From NCBI GenBank assembly GCA_030824115.1, contig JAVBYI010000004.1:1-64000 (forward strand): a stretch of DNA of 64,000 nt. Direction: 5' to 3'. How positions within the stretch are numbered: the first letter of the stretch is position 1; every line of letters starts with the position of its first letter. Below, in pieces: positions 18,204-27,460 of the stretch. A program made the position numbers and the translations under genes. The notes beneath the pieces were generated by a model, which had not been told where the DNA came from, searched no databases, and saw only the letters and a list, made by a program, of their open reading frames with translations. The DNA is from Rhodocyclaceae bacterium. GTDB lineage: Bacteria; Pseudomonadota; Gammaproteobacteria; Burkholderiales; Rhodocyclaceae.

Positions 18204-19635
18204 TCTCGAGGTATTCCTCAATGCCGTACTTTGAGCCTTCGCGGCCAATGCCCGAATGCTTGATGCCGCCAAAGGGTGCCACTTCGTTGGCGATCAGCCC
18301 GACATTCACGCCCACCATGCCGTATTCGAGCGCTTCGGCGACCCGCCAGACGCGCGACAGATCACGCGCATAGAAGTAGCTCGCCAAACCGTATTCGGTG
18401 GCGTTGGCCAGGGCAATTGCCTCGGCTTCATCGTGAAACTTGAACAGCGGCGCGACCGGCCCGAAGGTCTCCTCGCGGGCGCAGCGCATGGCGGGCGTCA
18501 CGTCTGCCAGCACGGTGGGTTCGAAGAAGGTGCCGCCCAGTGCGTGGCGTTTGCCACCCGTCAGGATGCGGGCGCCTTGCGCTACGGCATCGGCGACGTG
18601 GGCTTCAACCTTTGCCAGCGCCTGCACATCAATCAGCGGACCTTGGTTGACCCCTGCCGTCGTGCCAGCGCCGACATTTAGTTTTGCCACCTCGGCGGCC
18701 AGCTTCTGCGCGAATGTTTCATAGATGCCGGCCTGTATCAGCAACCGGTTGGCACACACGCAGGTTTGGCCGGCATTGCGGTATTTGGACGCCATCGCGC
18801 CGGCGACGGCGGCATCGACATCTGCATCGTCGAAGACGATAAAGGGGGCATTGCCGCCGAGCTCCAGTGAAATCTTTTTCAGCGTTGGCGCACATTGCGC
18901 CATCAGCAGCCGGCCGACCTCGGTCGAACCGGTGAAGGAGAGTTTGCGCACGACCGGGTTGCCGGTCAGCTCGCCGCCGATCAGTGGGGCATTTGCCGCC
19001 GAACTGGTGATGATATTGAAGACGCCAGGTGGGAAGCCGGCGCGCTCGGCAAGTGCAGCCAATGCCAACGCGGTGAGTGGTGTCTGTTCGGCGGGCTTGA
19101 CCACCACCGGACAGCCGGCTGCCAGCGCTGGCGCCACCTTGCGCGTGATCATCGCGGCGGGGAAGTTCCAGGGCGTAATCGCAGCACAGACGCCGATCGG
19201 TTGCTTGAGGACGAGCAGTCGCTGATTGGCGATGGTCTGTGGAATCACGTCACCGTAGGTGCGCTTGGCTTCCTCGGCAAACCATTCAATGAAACTGGCC
19301 GCATAGAGTGCCTCGCCGCGTGCTTCGGCGAGTGGTTTGCCCTGCTCGCTGGTCATCAGCAGGGCGAGGTCGTTGGCATGCGTGACGATCAGTTCGAACC
19401 ACTGGCGCAGGATGCCGCCGCGCTGCTTGGCCGTGAGGGCTCGCCAGGCCGGCCAGGCGGCATTGGCCGCGGCGATGGCGCGGCGTGTTTCCACTGCCGC
19501 CATGTCGGGCACCTCGGCCAGCGCTTCGCCCGTGGCGGGGTTGGTGATGGTCAGCGTGGCGCCGTTCTCGGCACTGCACCACTGGCCGTCGATAAAGGCG
19601 CGGTCGCGCAACAATTCGGGATGCTGCAATTGCAT
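18178..19635 (-). CDS. gabD: Succinate-semialdehyde dehydrogenase, NADP-type
   Basis: This 485-residue aldehyde dehydrogenase closely fits GabD, which oxidises succinate semialdehyde to succinate. Motifs are [23 protein letters not shown] (cofactor and substrate site), FTGSTEVGR, the catalytic glutamate in LELGGNAPF and catalytic cysteine in [21 protein letters not shown] and a C-terminal [25 protein letters not shown] complete the pattern. The usual LxVGDGLxEG turn reads [10 protein letters not shown] here, encoded by a copy of the dispersed repeat. No gabT lies nearby, so 4-aminobutyrate breakdown would depend on genes elsewhere. Confidence 0.92.
   Translation of the reverse strand: [485 protein letters not shown]
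18656..18679 (-). repeat. Dispersed 24 bp repeat, copy inside gabD
   Basis: The plus strand reads GCCGTCGTGCCAGC then GCCGACATTT. In the gabD sense it encodes N-V-G-A-G-T-T-A within a loop preceding the GPLI segment. Confidence 0.7.
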
Positions 19636-19693
19636 GGCGTTTATTCCGTTTTTTGGCTGGCTGGCGGCGAGTCTACCGAATTAGTATTGCTGC

Positions 19694-20173
19694 ATGCACT
19701 TCTTCATTCTCGCCACCGCACTGCTTCTTGCCGGCTGCGGTCATTTCAGCCCTTCACCCATGCCACCGGCAGAAACGTCGCGCGTGGCGGCCGATCCGCG
19801 TGCGCATGAAGTGGTGATCTACGCGCTCGGACTGATCGACACCGGTTATCGTTTCGGCGGCAAGAATCCCGAGGCCGGACTGGATTGCAGCGGCATGGTC
19901 AGCCATGTATTTGAACAGGCCGCCGGTCTGCGCCTGCAGGGTTCGGCCGCCGATATTGCGGCACGCGGGCGATCCATTGATCCGGCCAGTCTGCGACCGG
20001 GCGATCTGGTGTTCTTCAACACGCGTAATCGGTCGCGCTCGCACGTGGGTATCTACATTGGCGACGGCCGATTCGTTCATGCGCCGAATACCAACGGGAA
20101 GGTTCGTACCGAAAAGCTGACACAGGGCTGGTTTGCAACGCGTTTCGAGGAAGCTCGGACCTACTTTGACTGA
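19694..20173 (+). CDS. NlpC/P60 family cell-wall hydrolase (lipoprotein)
   Basis: This 159-residue protein is a predicted lipoprotein (lipobox LLLAGCGHF) with one NlpC/P60 domain, which cleaves gamma-D-Glu to diaminopimelate bonds in peptidoglycan stems. The catalytic cysteine sits in GLDCSGMVSHVF, the histidine in SRSHVGIYIGDG, followed by RFVHAPNTNG with the third polar residue. RPGDLVFFNT is the usual substrate-groove segment. No good ribosome-binding site precedes the ATG. It is divergent from gabD across 58 bases and its stop overlaps the next convergent gene by 13 bases. Confidence 0.88.
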   Translation: MHFFILATALLLAGCGHFSPSPMPPAETSRVAADPRAHEVVIYALGLIDTGYRFGGKNPEAGLDCSGMVSHVFEQAAGLRLQGSAADIAARGRSIDPASLRPGDLVFFNTRNRSRSHVGIYIGDGRFVHAPNTNGKVRTEKLTQGWFATRFEEARTYFD

Positions 20174-20589
20174 AGCTGGTTGCGGCGCAGCATGGTCTTG
20201 CGTGCCACCCGGTAGGCCACGCCGCAGGGCAGGCAGAATGATCTCGGGCAGGTCAGACCCTGATTGCGCCAGATGGCGATGAGCCAGAACAGCAGCCCCA
20301 ATGCAGCCCCCGCGATGATGAAGACCAGCAGCAAAAACTGGAAGCCGAACGAGCCATTGGCAAATGGCAGGGCACAGAGGATGCCGCCGATTATCCCCAG
20401 CAAAGTGGTTTGCCAGATTTTCCACCAGCCACGCTTGCAGCAGAGACAAAGCAGCGGATAACCGACGACGAAGACGCCGACGAAGACGGATAGTGCGGCG
20501 CGCTGATGATTACGCCCGAGTTCCAGTTCGAGCACCATGGCTGCAAACGCTGCGGCCACGATCAGCAGCGCAAGGCTGACACGTTGCAT
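20161..20589 (-). CDS. Small polytopic membrane protein of unknown function
   Basis: A 142-residue protein with four clear hydrophobic segments: about residues 5-22, 31-50, 62-80 and 83-107. A short cytoplasmic tail carries cysteines in TCPRSFCLPCG and is rich in basic residues. The CPxxxCxxC pattern could bind a metal, but I know of no family assignment. Overlaps the NlpC/P60 gene end by 13 bases in the opposite direction. About 110 bases without a gene separate it from the next feature. Confidence 0.65.
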   Translation of the reverse strand: MQRVSLALLIVAAAFAAMVLELELGRNHQRAALSVFVGVFVVGYPLLCLCCKRGWWKIWQTTLLGIIGGILCALPFANGSFGFQFLLLVFIIAGAALGLLFWLIAIWRNQGLTCPRSFCLPCGVAYRVARKTMLRRNQLQSK

Positions 20590-20699
20590 GGTGAAACCCT
20601 CCGTGCGGCCTGTTGTTGAACCTCATTGGGGTGGTGCCGCTACGGGGGATTGTGACAAGCTTCTGCGTTGGGGGCAATAGATGATATCAATGTGGGTCA

Positions 20700-21059
20700 T
20701 CAATGGACCGGCACGGCGCGCCAGCCGCCAGGACACTGTCCAACGTAGGGGTAATAGGCCCCATAGGCATCACAGTAGTACCACATCCTGCCCGGGGGAC
20801 GGGCGGGGGTGGGCGTAACAATTACCGGTGGGCTGGGCGCATCCATTGAAAACAGGATGGCGCCTGCGGTCAGGCCGGCTAGTCCCCAGCCGAGGGCGCT
20901 GGAATGCGAATAGTGGCGATGACGATCATGGCCACGATCGAATCCGCGCTGACCATATCCGTGATGATCACGCGGATAGTGGTCGCGTGCGACCGCCAGA
21001 GAGGGCAGCGCAGCCGCCAGCAACAGGCTGGCAAGCAAGGTAGCAAGGGTACGTTTCAT
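20700..21059 (-). CDS. Secreted His/Tyr-rich small protein with CPGGW motif
   Basis: The ATG at 21059 is preceded by a strong ribosome-binding site (GAGGAGAACC) and gives 119 residues. An upstream in-frame start at 21176 lacks that support. The product has a signal peptide (LLASLLLAAALPSLAVA), then a stretch rich in His, Arg, Gly and Tyr. A Gly/Ala-rich hydrophobic segment follows, then a Pro-rich linker and a C-terminal MWYYCDAYGAYYPYVGQCPGG module with two cysteines. I have seen this C-terminal module in many uncharacterised proteobacterial envelope proteins. Function unknown. Confidence 0.7.
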   Translation of the reverse strand: MKRTLATLLASLLLAAALPSLAVARDHYPRDHHGYGQRGFDRGHDRHRHYSHSSALGWGLAGLTAGAILFSMDAPSPPVIVTPTPARPPGRMWYYCDAYGAYYPYVGQCPGGWRAVPVH

Positions 21060-21133
21060 GAGGTTCTCCTCCAGCGATAGAAGAAGAAACGCGCAGAACG
21101 CCCCGTTGCTGACGTGATGTTTGTAAGGGTTTG

Positions 21134-21994
21134 TTACACCCCGTGTTGCTTGAACCAGGCCTGCAGACGCTGCCAACCGTCCTCGGCCGCATCCTTGCGA
21201 TAGGTGCCCCGATAGTCGGCATGGAAGGCATGCGGCGCATCAGGGTAAACGTGAATCTGTGACTTGCCCCCCGCCTTCTTTAGCGCATCGCCCATCGCGT
21301 CGACATCTTCAAGCGGGATACCCTGGTCCTTGCCGCCATAAAGCCCGAGCATGGCTCCTTTGACTTCACCCGCAATATCGAGCGGCCATTTCGCGGTGCG
21401 GTCATTGACCTCGCCGTCAATGCGGCCATACCAGGCCACACCGGCCTTGATGTTGGGATTGTGCGCGCTGTACAGCCAGGTCTGACGGCCCCCCCAGCAA
21501 AAACCGGTGATGCCCAAACGAGCCGGATCGCCACCATTATTTCCGGCCCAGGAAGCACACGCATCCAGGTCGGCCATGACTTCCTTGTCCGGTACTTTGG
21601 CGATGATGGCCGAGAGAATGTCTTGCACATTGGTCAGCTTGCGCGGGTCGCCATAACGGGCGAACAATTCTGGGGCGATAGCCAGATAGCCGAGCTTGGC
21701 GAGGCGCCGGCAGACATCGGCGATATATTCATGTACACCAAAAATTTCCGAGACGACAAGGATCGTAGGCAGACTCTTTCCGCCTTCCGGCATGGCGCGA
21801 TAAGCGGCCAGTTCGCCGATCTTGATTTCACCCGCGACCAGCCCGGTAGCATCGGTCTTGATGGCGGTTTGCGCCATGATCGGCTGGGCCGCGAGGGCAA
21901 AGCCGGCACCGAGTGCCGTGGCGACAAAGCTGCGGCGGGTAAAGCCGATAGAGGGGACGAGGCTGTCGAAATCGGGATTGGTTTTCTGGTTCAT
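21134..21994 (-). CDS. Dienelactone hydrolase family protein with Tat signal
   Basis: With the ATG at 21994, which follows GAGGAGAGAACC, the product is 286 residues. An N-terminal twin-arginine signal (TRRSFVATALGAGFALAAQ) sends it to the periplasm. The mature part is an alpha/beta hydrolase of the dienelactone hydrolase family: nucleophile cysteine in GITGFCWGGRQTW, an acid-loop LYGGKDQGIP and catalytic histidine in PDAPHAFHADYR. The natural substrate is unknown and no chlorocatechol genes are present. It follows the FecR-domain gene by 62 bases on the same strand, so it may share a transcript with the two-partner secretion locus, though a functional link is not evident. Confidence 0.85.
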   Translation of the reverse strand: MNQKTNPDFDSLVPSIGFTRRSFVATALGAGFALAAQPIMAQTAIKTDATGLVAGEIKIGELAAYRAMPEGGKSLPTILVVSEIFGVHEYIADVCRRLAKLGYLAIAPELFARYGDPRKLTNVQDILSAIIAKVPDKEVMADLDACASWAGNNGGDPARLGITGFCWGGRQTWLYSAHNPNIKAGVAWYGRIDGEVNDRTAKWPLDIAGEVKGAMLGLYGGKDQGIPLEDVDAMGDALKKAGGKSQIHVYPDAPHAFHADYRGTYRKDAAEDGWQRLQAWFKQHGV

Positions 21995-22056
21995 GGTTCT
22001 CTCCTCTTCGGGTTGGCAAGTGCCATCACGATAACCCGAAAAGGCGCGTTCTGGCA

Positions 22057-22776
22057 CTACTCAGCAGCGCAGTCGGCAGCACTGTTTTTGCCAATGCCTG
22101 CGCCATCTCCCCGGTTGGTGGCGATGGCGCCCGGCATGGAGACGCGCACCCCTTCGGGAATGACTTGGGGCAGGGCATTGGGGCCTGCCACGAAGCCGAA
22201 CTGTCCGGCATTGAACTGGACCGCGCCCGCGCCATTGGAGAGCACGATGGACCCAGTGGACACATCGACGTGCAGGCCGTTGGGGGGAGTGCCGCCACCC
22301 GGCATCGGTATCCGGGTGCAATCGCCCTGGCAGAACAAGGCGCCGAAATGGGTTCCCCGGATGCCGATAGTCGCGGTTGGGGTTTGGTAGGAAACCTTGT
22401 CCTTGTTGCGCTTGCCGATCAGACCAGTTACTGCGCGTAGACCACCTTTGAGCAGCCCCACAAACACATTGTCGCGATCCGGCTGGGCTTCGTTGTACTG
22501 ATAGTTCTCCACCTTGATCTGGCTGTTGGGCCGCAGGACGATTTCGCCGCCGTCAATGAACTTGATACGGGCATAGGTGTCATCCTCGGTGGAGAGTACA
22601 TCCCCCTCCTGTACTTCGGATTTGACTGAAAGCAGCTTCGTGCCGCCATCGGCTTTCTTGGTCGTCAGGATGCCCGAGAGATGGGTCACCTGGCCGGCTG
22701 GGGCGGCGAGAGCGGTTAGGTGCCAGCCGGTAATTAGCAGGGTGGCGAGAAGCAGTTTGATCGTCATGGCATTCAT
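22057..22776 (-). CDS. FecR-domain exported protein next to TpsA
   Basis: The product has a signal peptide (KLLLATLLITGWHLTALA) and a FecR domain. This periplasmic fold is best known from iron-transport signalling, but it also appears alone in envelope proteins. Typical segments are VTHLSGILTTKKADGG, EVQEGDVLSTEDDTYARIKFIDGGEIVLRP-like (LSTEDDTYARIKF then IVLRPNSQIKV) and TPTATIGIRGT. A CQGDC pair follows the domain. The start is uncertain: ATGs at 22788, 22776 and 22767 are in frame, and the ribosome-binding sequence best fits 22767 or 22776. It starts at the tpsA stop, so it is part of that operon. There is no sigma factor or TonB receptor, which argues against a signalling role. Confidence 0.8.
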   Translation of the reverse strand: MNAMTIKLLLATLLITGWHLTALAAPAGQVTHLSGILTTKKADGGTKLLSVKSEVQEGDVLSTEDDTYARIKFIDGGEIVLRPNSQIKVENYQYNEAQPDRDNVFVGLLKGGLRAVTGLIGKRNKDKVSYQTPTATIGIRGTHFGALFCQGDCTRIPMPGGGTPPNGLHVDVSTGSIVLSNGAGAVQFNAGQFGFVAGPNALPQVIPEGVRVSMPGAIATNRGDGAGIGKNSAADCAAE

Positions 22777-22778
22777 CC

Positions 22779-25700
22779 TCAACCGCACCTGGCCAGTTTC
22801 TTCTTGGCGGCTTTCTCTTTCTCCCGCTCCGTCTTGGTATCTTCTTCCTTGGCTTTGTCTTTCGGCTTGTCGTCCGAGTTATCACCGCCGTTGGATGACG
22901 TGGTGGAATCCGGGTTACTGGAGCTGGAACTGCCAAACTCGTTTTCGCCTCCCCCTGTCGTTTCGCCGGTGGGTGTCTGGAAGCCCGGGGTGGAAGAGGG
23001 CGGGGGCAGTAGTGTCGTCGTCTGGTTATCGTCGTCTTTCGTAGCCGGGGGCTCGGTGGAGTTGATCACTTCGTTGATGATTGTGGTAAGTGCCTCCGGC
23101 ACGACGCCATAGGCGATTTGCAGCCCGCTGCCTGCTGTAGCAGGTTGGCCGGCGTTGAAGAACACAGTGCCTAATTGAGCCGTGGTCGCTTGGACGCCAT
23201 CGATGTAAATGCCGCCGGAGGGCCGACCGAGGAAATCAAGGTAAATCGTTAGCGGAGAATCGGCTTCGATCGTGGATCCATTGTAGAACTGCAACTCGGA
23301 TGCACTGCCCAGCAAGGCCAATGAAACATCGTCGCCGGCCCGGATGGAGGCACCGTTGTCCAGCTTGATGTTATTGGTGACAATGCCTTCGATATTTGAG
23401 GTGATGCCAGACGCAAAGAGTTCTCCACCGTAGCTACTGTAGTCGTTGGCAATAAAGCCGATATTACCGGAGGTCTGAACTGAGCTGTCGTTGTAGATGG
23501 TGGAGGCGGCCAGCATGATATCGCCTCCCGCAGTTGACGTGACTTGCTGTGTGATATCAAGTACCCCGGAAGCGAAAAGCGACACACCCTCATAGGCACT
23601 GATCTGCGCATCGACATTGACGTTGAGGCCGGCTGCCTGAATAGCGCCACCGGTGGAAGTTAAGCCGCTATTGATATCGAGTAGCCCACCGGAAACAAAG
23701 GACAATGACTCCTGGCGGTTAATCGCGGTGCTCACAGTCAGGTCGCTGGCCGCAGCAAAGCCTATGCTGCCATTGGCATTGCCTGTTGAGAACGTGCCGC
23801 CCGCCAGCGTTAGCGCACCTCCGCTGCCAATTGCGATATTGCCTTCATTTGTGACCAGAAACTGATGTTGCGCGCCAGTTGTCCATGTGCCGGCATTGAA
23901 ATAGCTGACACTGGCATTGAAGGCAGCATCGTCCTGCATCCAGATCGTGCCTGGTGCGGTTGCAGAGGCGTTGTAGATGCGAATGCCACCATAATCAGAA
24001 CCGCCAGCGTTATACACGCGCGAACTGATGTTTCCTGTCGTGTTGACGTCTGCGCTGATTGCCAAGCCCGATGCCGTGCCACCAAAGTTACTGTAGAGCG
24101 CTACGCCACCTGCGCCTGCCGTGATATCGACGTTGCCAACCCCATTGTTTTCATAAATGGCATCGCGGGCGGTAATGGTGACGGCGTTGTTGGCTGATAT
24201 GGTGCCGAGATAAATGTTGCCGCCATAGGTTGCATTGTTCGTGTTGATGTCGACATCGCTGCCCGTCGAGGTGGCCGAGATCGTGACATTCGACTCGCTG
24301 TGGTAGGTGATGTTGCTTTCCGCTGTTAAATTAACCGAAGACACCCGGTTTAGACCAAGCAGACTGATTCCTCCTCCTATACCGTTTGCCGTGGCCGTCA
24401 ATGAGTTTGCAATGATGCCTCCCGTACCGGCGTTATTGCCATCAATCAAACCGCCATACCAGGAAGTTAGGTTGACGGAATTGACGTTACCAATCTTGCT
24501 GTAGGCATTCATGCCCATCGTGGCGCCGCTGGTGTTGTAGTTTGAACCACCATCAAACCCGCTGGTCAGGCTTACTGAACCTGTGCTGCCGCTTGTATAC
24601 CTGCCGATGTATGCACCCGAAGCATCGGACGAACCGCTCAGTGCGAAACCGCCGTAGGCATATATGTCAACTGTCGGCGTACCGTCAAAGGCACCAATCA
24701 TGGTGGGCGAACCTGCGGCACCGGACATCGTGAGTGTGCCGCCAATCTTGAGTTCGATACTGGTGGAAGTATCGTTGCCGATGATTGCTGGCGCGGCAGG
24801 AATCAGCAAGTCGCCGCTATTCGCAGCACCCCCGGTCAAGGTCAGATTGCCTGTCGTGGTGATGTCGATGGAAGATGAGGTGATCATTGCACCGCCGTAA
24901 CTTGCCCCCCCGCCCTGTACCGTGATGCTGCCTGCGGAAATGGTCTGGCTGCCTTCGGCATGGAGGCCGGCATCATTGCCTACCGTGCCGTGAATGCCTA
25001 GCGCGGCATTCGCCAATACACCGCCTGTAGCCCCTCCCGTAACGGTGATTGCACCGGAAATTTCAAGATGCTGGTTTGCATTAGATTCCACTTCCGCATA
25101 GTTGCCGCCAAAGCCTGCGCTGGTGCTGCCGCCCTGAACAGTCAGGCTGGTAGCGACAATGTGCTGGTTACCGACACTCTCGATATCCGCGCCGTTGTGA
25201 ACCGCGCAGGTGGAGCAGAGCAAAATGTTGTCGCTCGGCCCCCCATAAGAGTAGTTGCCAAAAGTAGATGTACCTGTACCACCCGTCACTGAGATCGCCA
25301 GACTACCTGCCTGCCTCAATATTTCCTGAGTGCCACCGGCTTTGATCCGTGCCGCATTGCCGCCATAGGTTGTGGCACTGTTGCTGCCTTGTAGCGACAA
25401 GGTATTGGCGGCACTGCCATAAAACGAAATGCTTTGCGAACCATAGGAGGTGATATGGGCATCACCGATGGTCGAAGTGATCTGCATGATGCCATTGGCG
25501 CCGCCATAGGCCATGGAAATGCTCTGATCACCTTTGGCAAGCAGGCCGGCGCTGCGGGTGGTGGCATTGATGGTCAGGCTGTCCGCCGCAACCTCCATGT
25601 CGCCGCCCGCACCAATCACTGCATCGGTAATTTGCAGAGCGCCTTTGGCGCGCAGGATGACGCTGCCGCCTGCGGAGAGGTTGGTTCCTGTGTCAGCATT

Positions 25701-27440
25701 GGCGGCAAAGGTCATGTTGCCGGTGTTGGATGCGTGCGTGGGTTGTGGATTGGTGTATTTGTCACCAGCAGAGGAATCCCAGCCGGAAACCATGGTCAAG
25801 TCACCGCTGCCGGAGTGGTATATCCCGTAGTTCACATCAATGTTGTTTTCGGCCAGCAAGGACAGGTTATAGCCACTACCGGCCAATGTTCCCGAAGCGT
25901 TGATCGTGATGCTGCCATTGTTGGTGGCTCCGCCAGACGAACTGGTCTGGATGATGACATCACTGGCTGACAGCGCACCATTGATCACATCCCAGCCAAT
26001 CGTGTCAGCGCCATAGACGGAAGATGGATCGACAAAGAATGGATTACCTCCATAGGCTCCCGTTGGTGTGGCTGAGGCCACGATCGTGATGTCGGTTGGA
26101 TCGAGCAGCAGGGTGCCCACCGAGCCATTTGGTGCGCGCGTATCGACCGACGAGAAAAATGTCAGGTGTTGCTTGCCGGAAACTTCGACAAAGCCGCCAT
26201 CACCACCGTTAGTTCCGCCCTTGGCCTCAATGCGACCAAAAGCGCGGGTGGTATCGTCTGCCCAGACGATTACCTTGCCACCATCGCCGTTGTCTGTGGC
26301 ATTGGCTTTCAGGGAGGCATTGGTGCCGAAATAAGTGATCTGGGCGTTCTGGATATCGGGATTCTTGCCCTGGAAGTCACCGCCGACGAGGATCGTACCG
26401 CCACCATTGGTGCCCGAAGCATCGATCTCGGCGTTGTCCATCACTGCAACGCGATTACCGAGCACCTCGACCTTGCCGCCCTTCGTACCGGTGGTGACAA
26501 TGCGGCCATTACCATCGACGTAAGTGTCCTGGCTGGCTTTCAGGAAAATGCGTCCCCCCTCACTGACGACACTTGAGGCATTGAGCGTGCCACTGTTTCT
26601 GACAATTGTCCCGGCGATGCCAATTCGTCCTGCTGCGGCGACAATACTGCCGAGGTTGGTGGCGTTGTTAGCTGCGCCGGTGATGTCTACTTTTACCCCC
26701 GGGGTTCCGGTGTCCATCAGGCTGACAGTTGTGCCGGCGGCGAGAATCGTCTCGCCGTTCGGTGTCGTAATAATCCCCTCGTTCGAGACATTTGTGCCGA
26801 CGAGGTAGGCGAAACCGCCGCTGGGTGTGCGGATCTCGCCTTTGTTGACCACATCGCCGGCGCCGGCGGTCGCCTGGAAGTTCAACTGGCCGGCGAGAAA
26901 GTCCTCGGGTTTGACCTTCAATGTCGAGGCGACGAAGCCGGCCGTATCGATGACGGCGCCCGGGCCGATCATGAAGCCGGCCTGGTTGATCAGCCAGACA
27001 ATGCCAGTGGAGTAAAGGGTGCCGTGGATGCGGCTTAATTCCGTAGAGGTACCCGTGGTGCCAATCACCTGAAAGAGGATGCGTGAATTGGCGGATTCCT
27101 GGAGGACGCGAACCGCCTCACCGGCATCGATATTGAAGGTGCGAAAATTGACAATGGCGTTGGGGGCGTTGATGATGGTCATCACGTTGCCATTGGTCGT
27201 GATGTCCTCAGGCCGCACTCCTTGCACGATTGTGGGGTCCGTCGGCAGGGCAAAAGTCGGCGCTGAGAAGACGGCACAGACACTTAGGGCGAGTACTTTT
27301 GCCAGAAAAGCAACCGATTTTTGTTGCTTGGATGAGGTACCGCGAGCTTGCTCTTTGTGATGATTTGTAGCCTGTTCGCTCACGGGAACAAGCATGCCAA
27401 GACGTTTGCTGAAAATAAGCCGATAGGAGTTAACGTTCAT
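22779..27440 (-). CDS. Large exoprotein TpsA, filamentous-haemagglutinin type
   Basis: This 1553-residue protein is the secreted partner of a type Vb two-partner secretion system. It begins with an extended signal peptide region (MNVNSYRLIFSKRLGMLVPV, ESPR type) and a hydrophobic stretch ending at APTFA-LPTDP. The TPS domain follows, with typical NFRTFNIDAGEAVRVLQ and the WLINQAGFMIGPGAVIDTAG segment used for secretion. The long body is a Gly/Ser/Thr/Asn-rich beta-helix. The last 100 residues are a low-complexity acidic/basic tail ending KKLARCG. One CSTC pair lies mid-protein. The export-signal end is encoded by a copy of the dispersed 24 bp repeat. Base composition is more AT-rich than the flanks. 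It follows tpsB by 20 bases with AGGGGAAT before the ATG. Confidence 0.93.
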   Translation of the reverse strand: MNVNSYRLIFSKRLGMLVPVSEQATNHHKEQARGTSSKQQKSVAFLAKVLALSVCAVFSAPTFALPTDPTIVQGVRPEDITTNGNVMTIINAPNAIVNFRTFNIDAGEAVRVLQESANSRILFQVIGTTGTSTELSRIHGTLYSTGIVWLINQAGFMIGPGAVIDTAGFVASTLKVKPEDFLAGQLNFQATAGAGDVVNKGEIRTPSGGFAYLVGTNVSNEGIITTPNGETILAAGTTVSLMDTGTPGVKVDITGAANNATNLGSIVAAAGRIGIAGTIVRNSGTLNASSVVSEGGRIFLKASQDTYVDGNGRIVTTGTKGGKVEVLGNRVAVMDNAEIDASGTNGGGTILVGGDFQGKNPDIQNAQITYFGTNASLKANATDNGDGGKVIVWADDTTRAFGRIEAKGGTNGGDGGFVEVSGKQHLTFFSSVDTRAPNGSVGTLLLDPTDITIVASATPTGAYGGNPFFVDPSSVYGADTIGWDVINGALSASDVIIQTSSSGGATNNGSITINASGTLAGSGYNLSLLAENNIDVNYGIYHSGSGDLTMVSGWDSSAGDKYTNPQPTHASNTGNMTFAANADTGTNLSAGGSVILRAKGALQITDAVIGAGGDMEVAADSLTINATTRSAGLLAKGDQSISMAYGGANGIMQITSTIGDAHITSYGSQSISFYGSAANTLSLQGSNSATTYGGNAARIKAGGTQEILRQAGSLAISVTGGTGTSTFGNYSYGGPSDNILLCSTCAVHNGADIESVGNQHIVATSLTVQGGSTSAGFGGNYAEVESNANQHLEISGAITVTGGATGGVLANAALGIHGTVGNDAGLHAEGSQTISAGSITVQGGGASYGGAMITSSSIDITTTGNLTLTGGAANSGDLLIPAAPAIIGNDTSTSIELKIGGTLTMSGAAGSPTMIGAFDGTPTVDIYAYGGFALSGSSDASGAYIGRYTSGSTGSVSLTSGFDGGSNYNTSGATMGMNAYSKIGNVNSVNLTSWYGGLIDGNNAGTGGIIANSLTATANGIGGGISLLGLNRVSSVNLTAESNITYHSESNVTISATSTGSDVDINTNNATYGGNIYLGTISANNAVTITARDAIYENNGVGNVDITAGAGGVALYSNFGGTASGLAISADVNTTGNISSRVYNAGGSDYGGIRIYNASATAPGTIWMQDDAAFNASVSYFNAGTWTTGAQHQFLVTNEGNIAIGSGGALTLAGGTFSTGNANGSIGFAAASDLTVSTAINRQESLSFVSGGLLDINSGLTSTGGAIQAAGLNVNVDAQISAYEGVSLFASGVLDITQQVTSTAGGDIMLAASTIYNDSSVQTSGNIGFIANDYSSYGGELFASGITSNIEGIVTNNIKLDNGASIRAGDDVSLALLGSASELQFYNGSTIEADSPLTIYLDFLGRPSGGIYIDGVQATTAQLGTVFFNAGQPATAGSGLQIAYGVVPEALTTIINEVINSTEPPATKDDDNQTTTLLPPPSSTPGFQTPTGETTGGGENEFGSSSSSNPDSTTSSNGGDNSDDKPKDKAKEEDTKTEREKEKAAKKKLARCG
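27252..27275 (+). repeat. Dispersed 24 bp repeat, copy inside tpsA signal peptide
   Basis: Reads AAAAGTCGGCGCTGAG then AAGACGGC. In the tpsA sense it encodes A-V-F-S-A-P-T-F at residues 56-63, right at the predicted signal peptidase site. Confidence 0.75.
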
Positions 27441-27460
27441 GATATTCCCCTGTCGTTTGA

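Noticed and set aside
19682-19694. Leaderless transcript for the NlpC/P60 gene (TAGTAT six bases before ATG)
   Set aside because: No matching -35 element at standard spacing; the lack of a ribosome-binding site alone is not enough.
24000-26900. Possible CRISPR-like or tandem DNA repeats in the tpsA body
   Set aside because: The periodic look comes from recurring Gly/Ser/Thr/Asn codons of a beta-helix protein; no exact DNA repeat with regular spacers was found.
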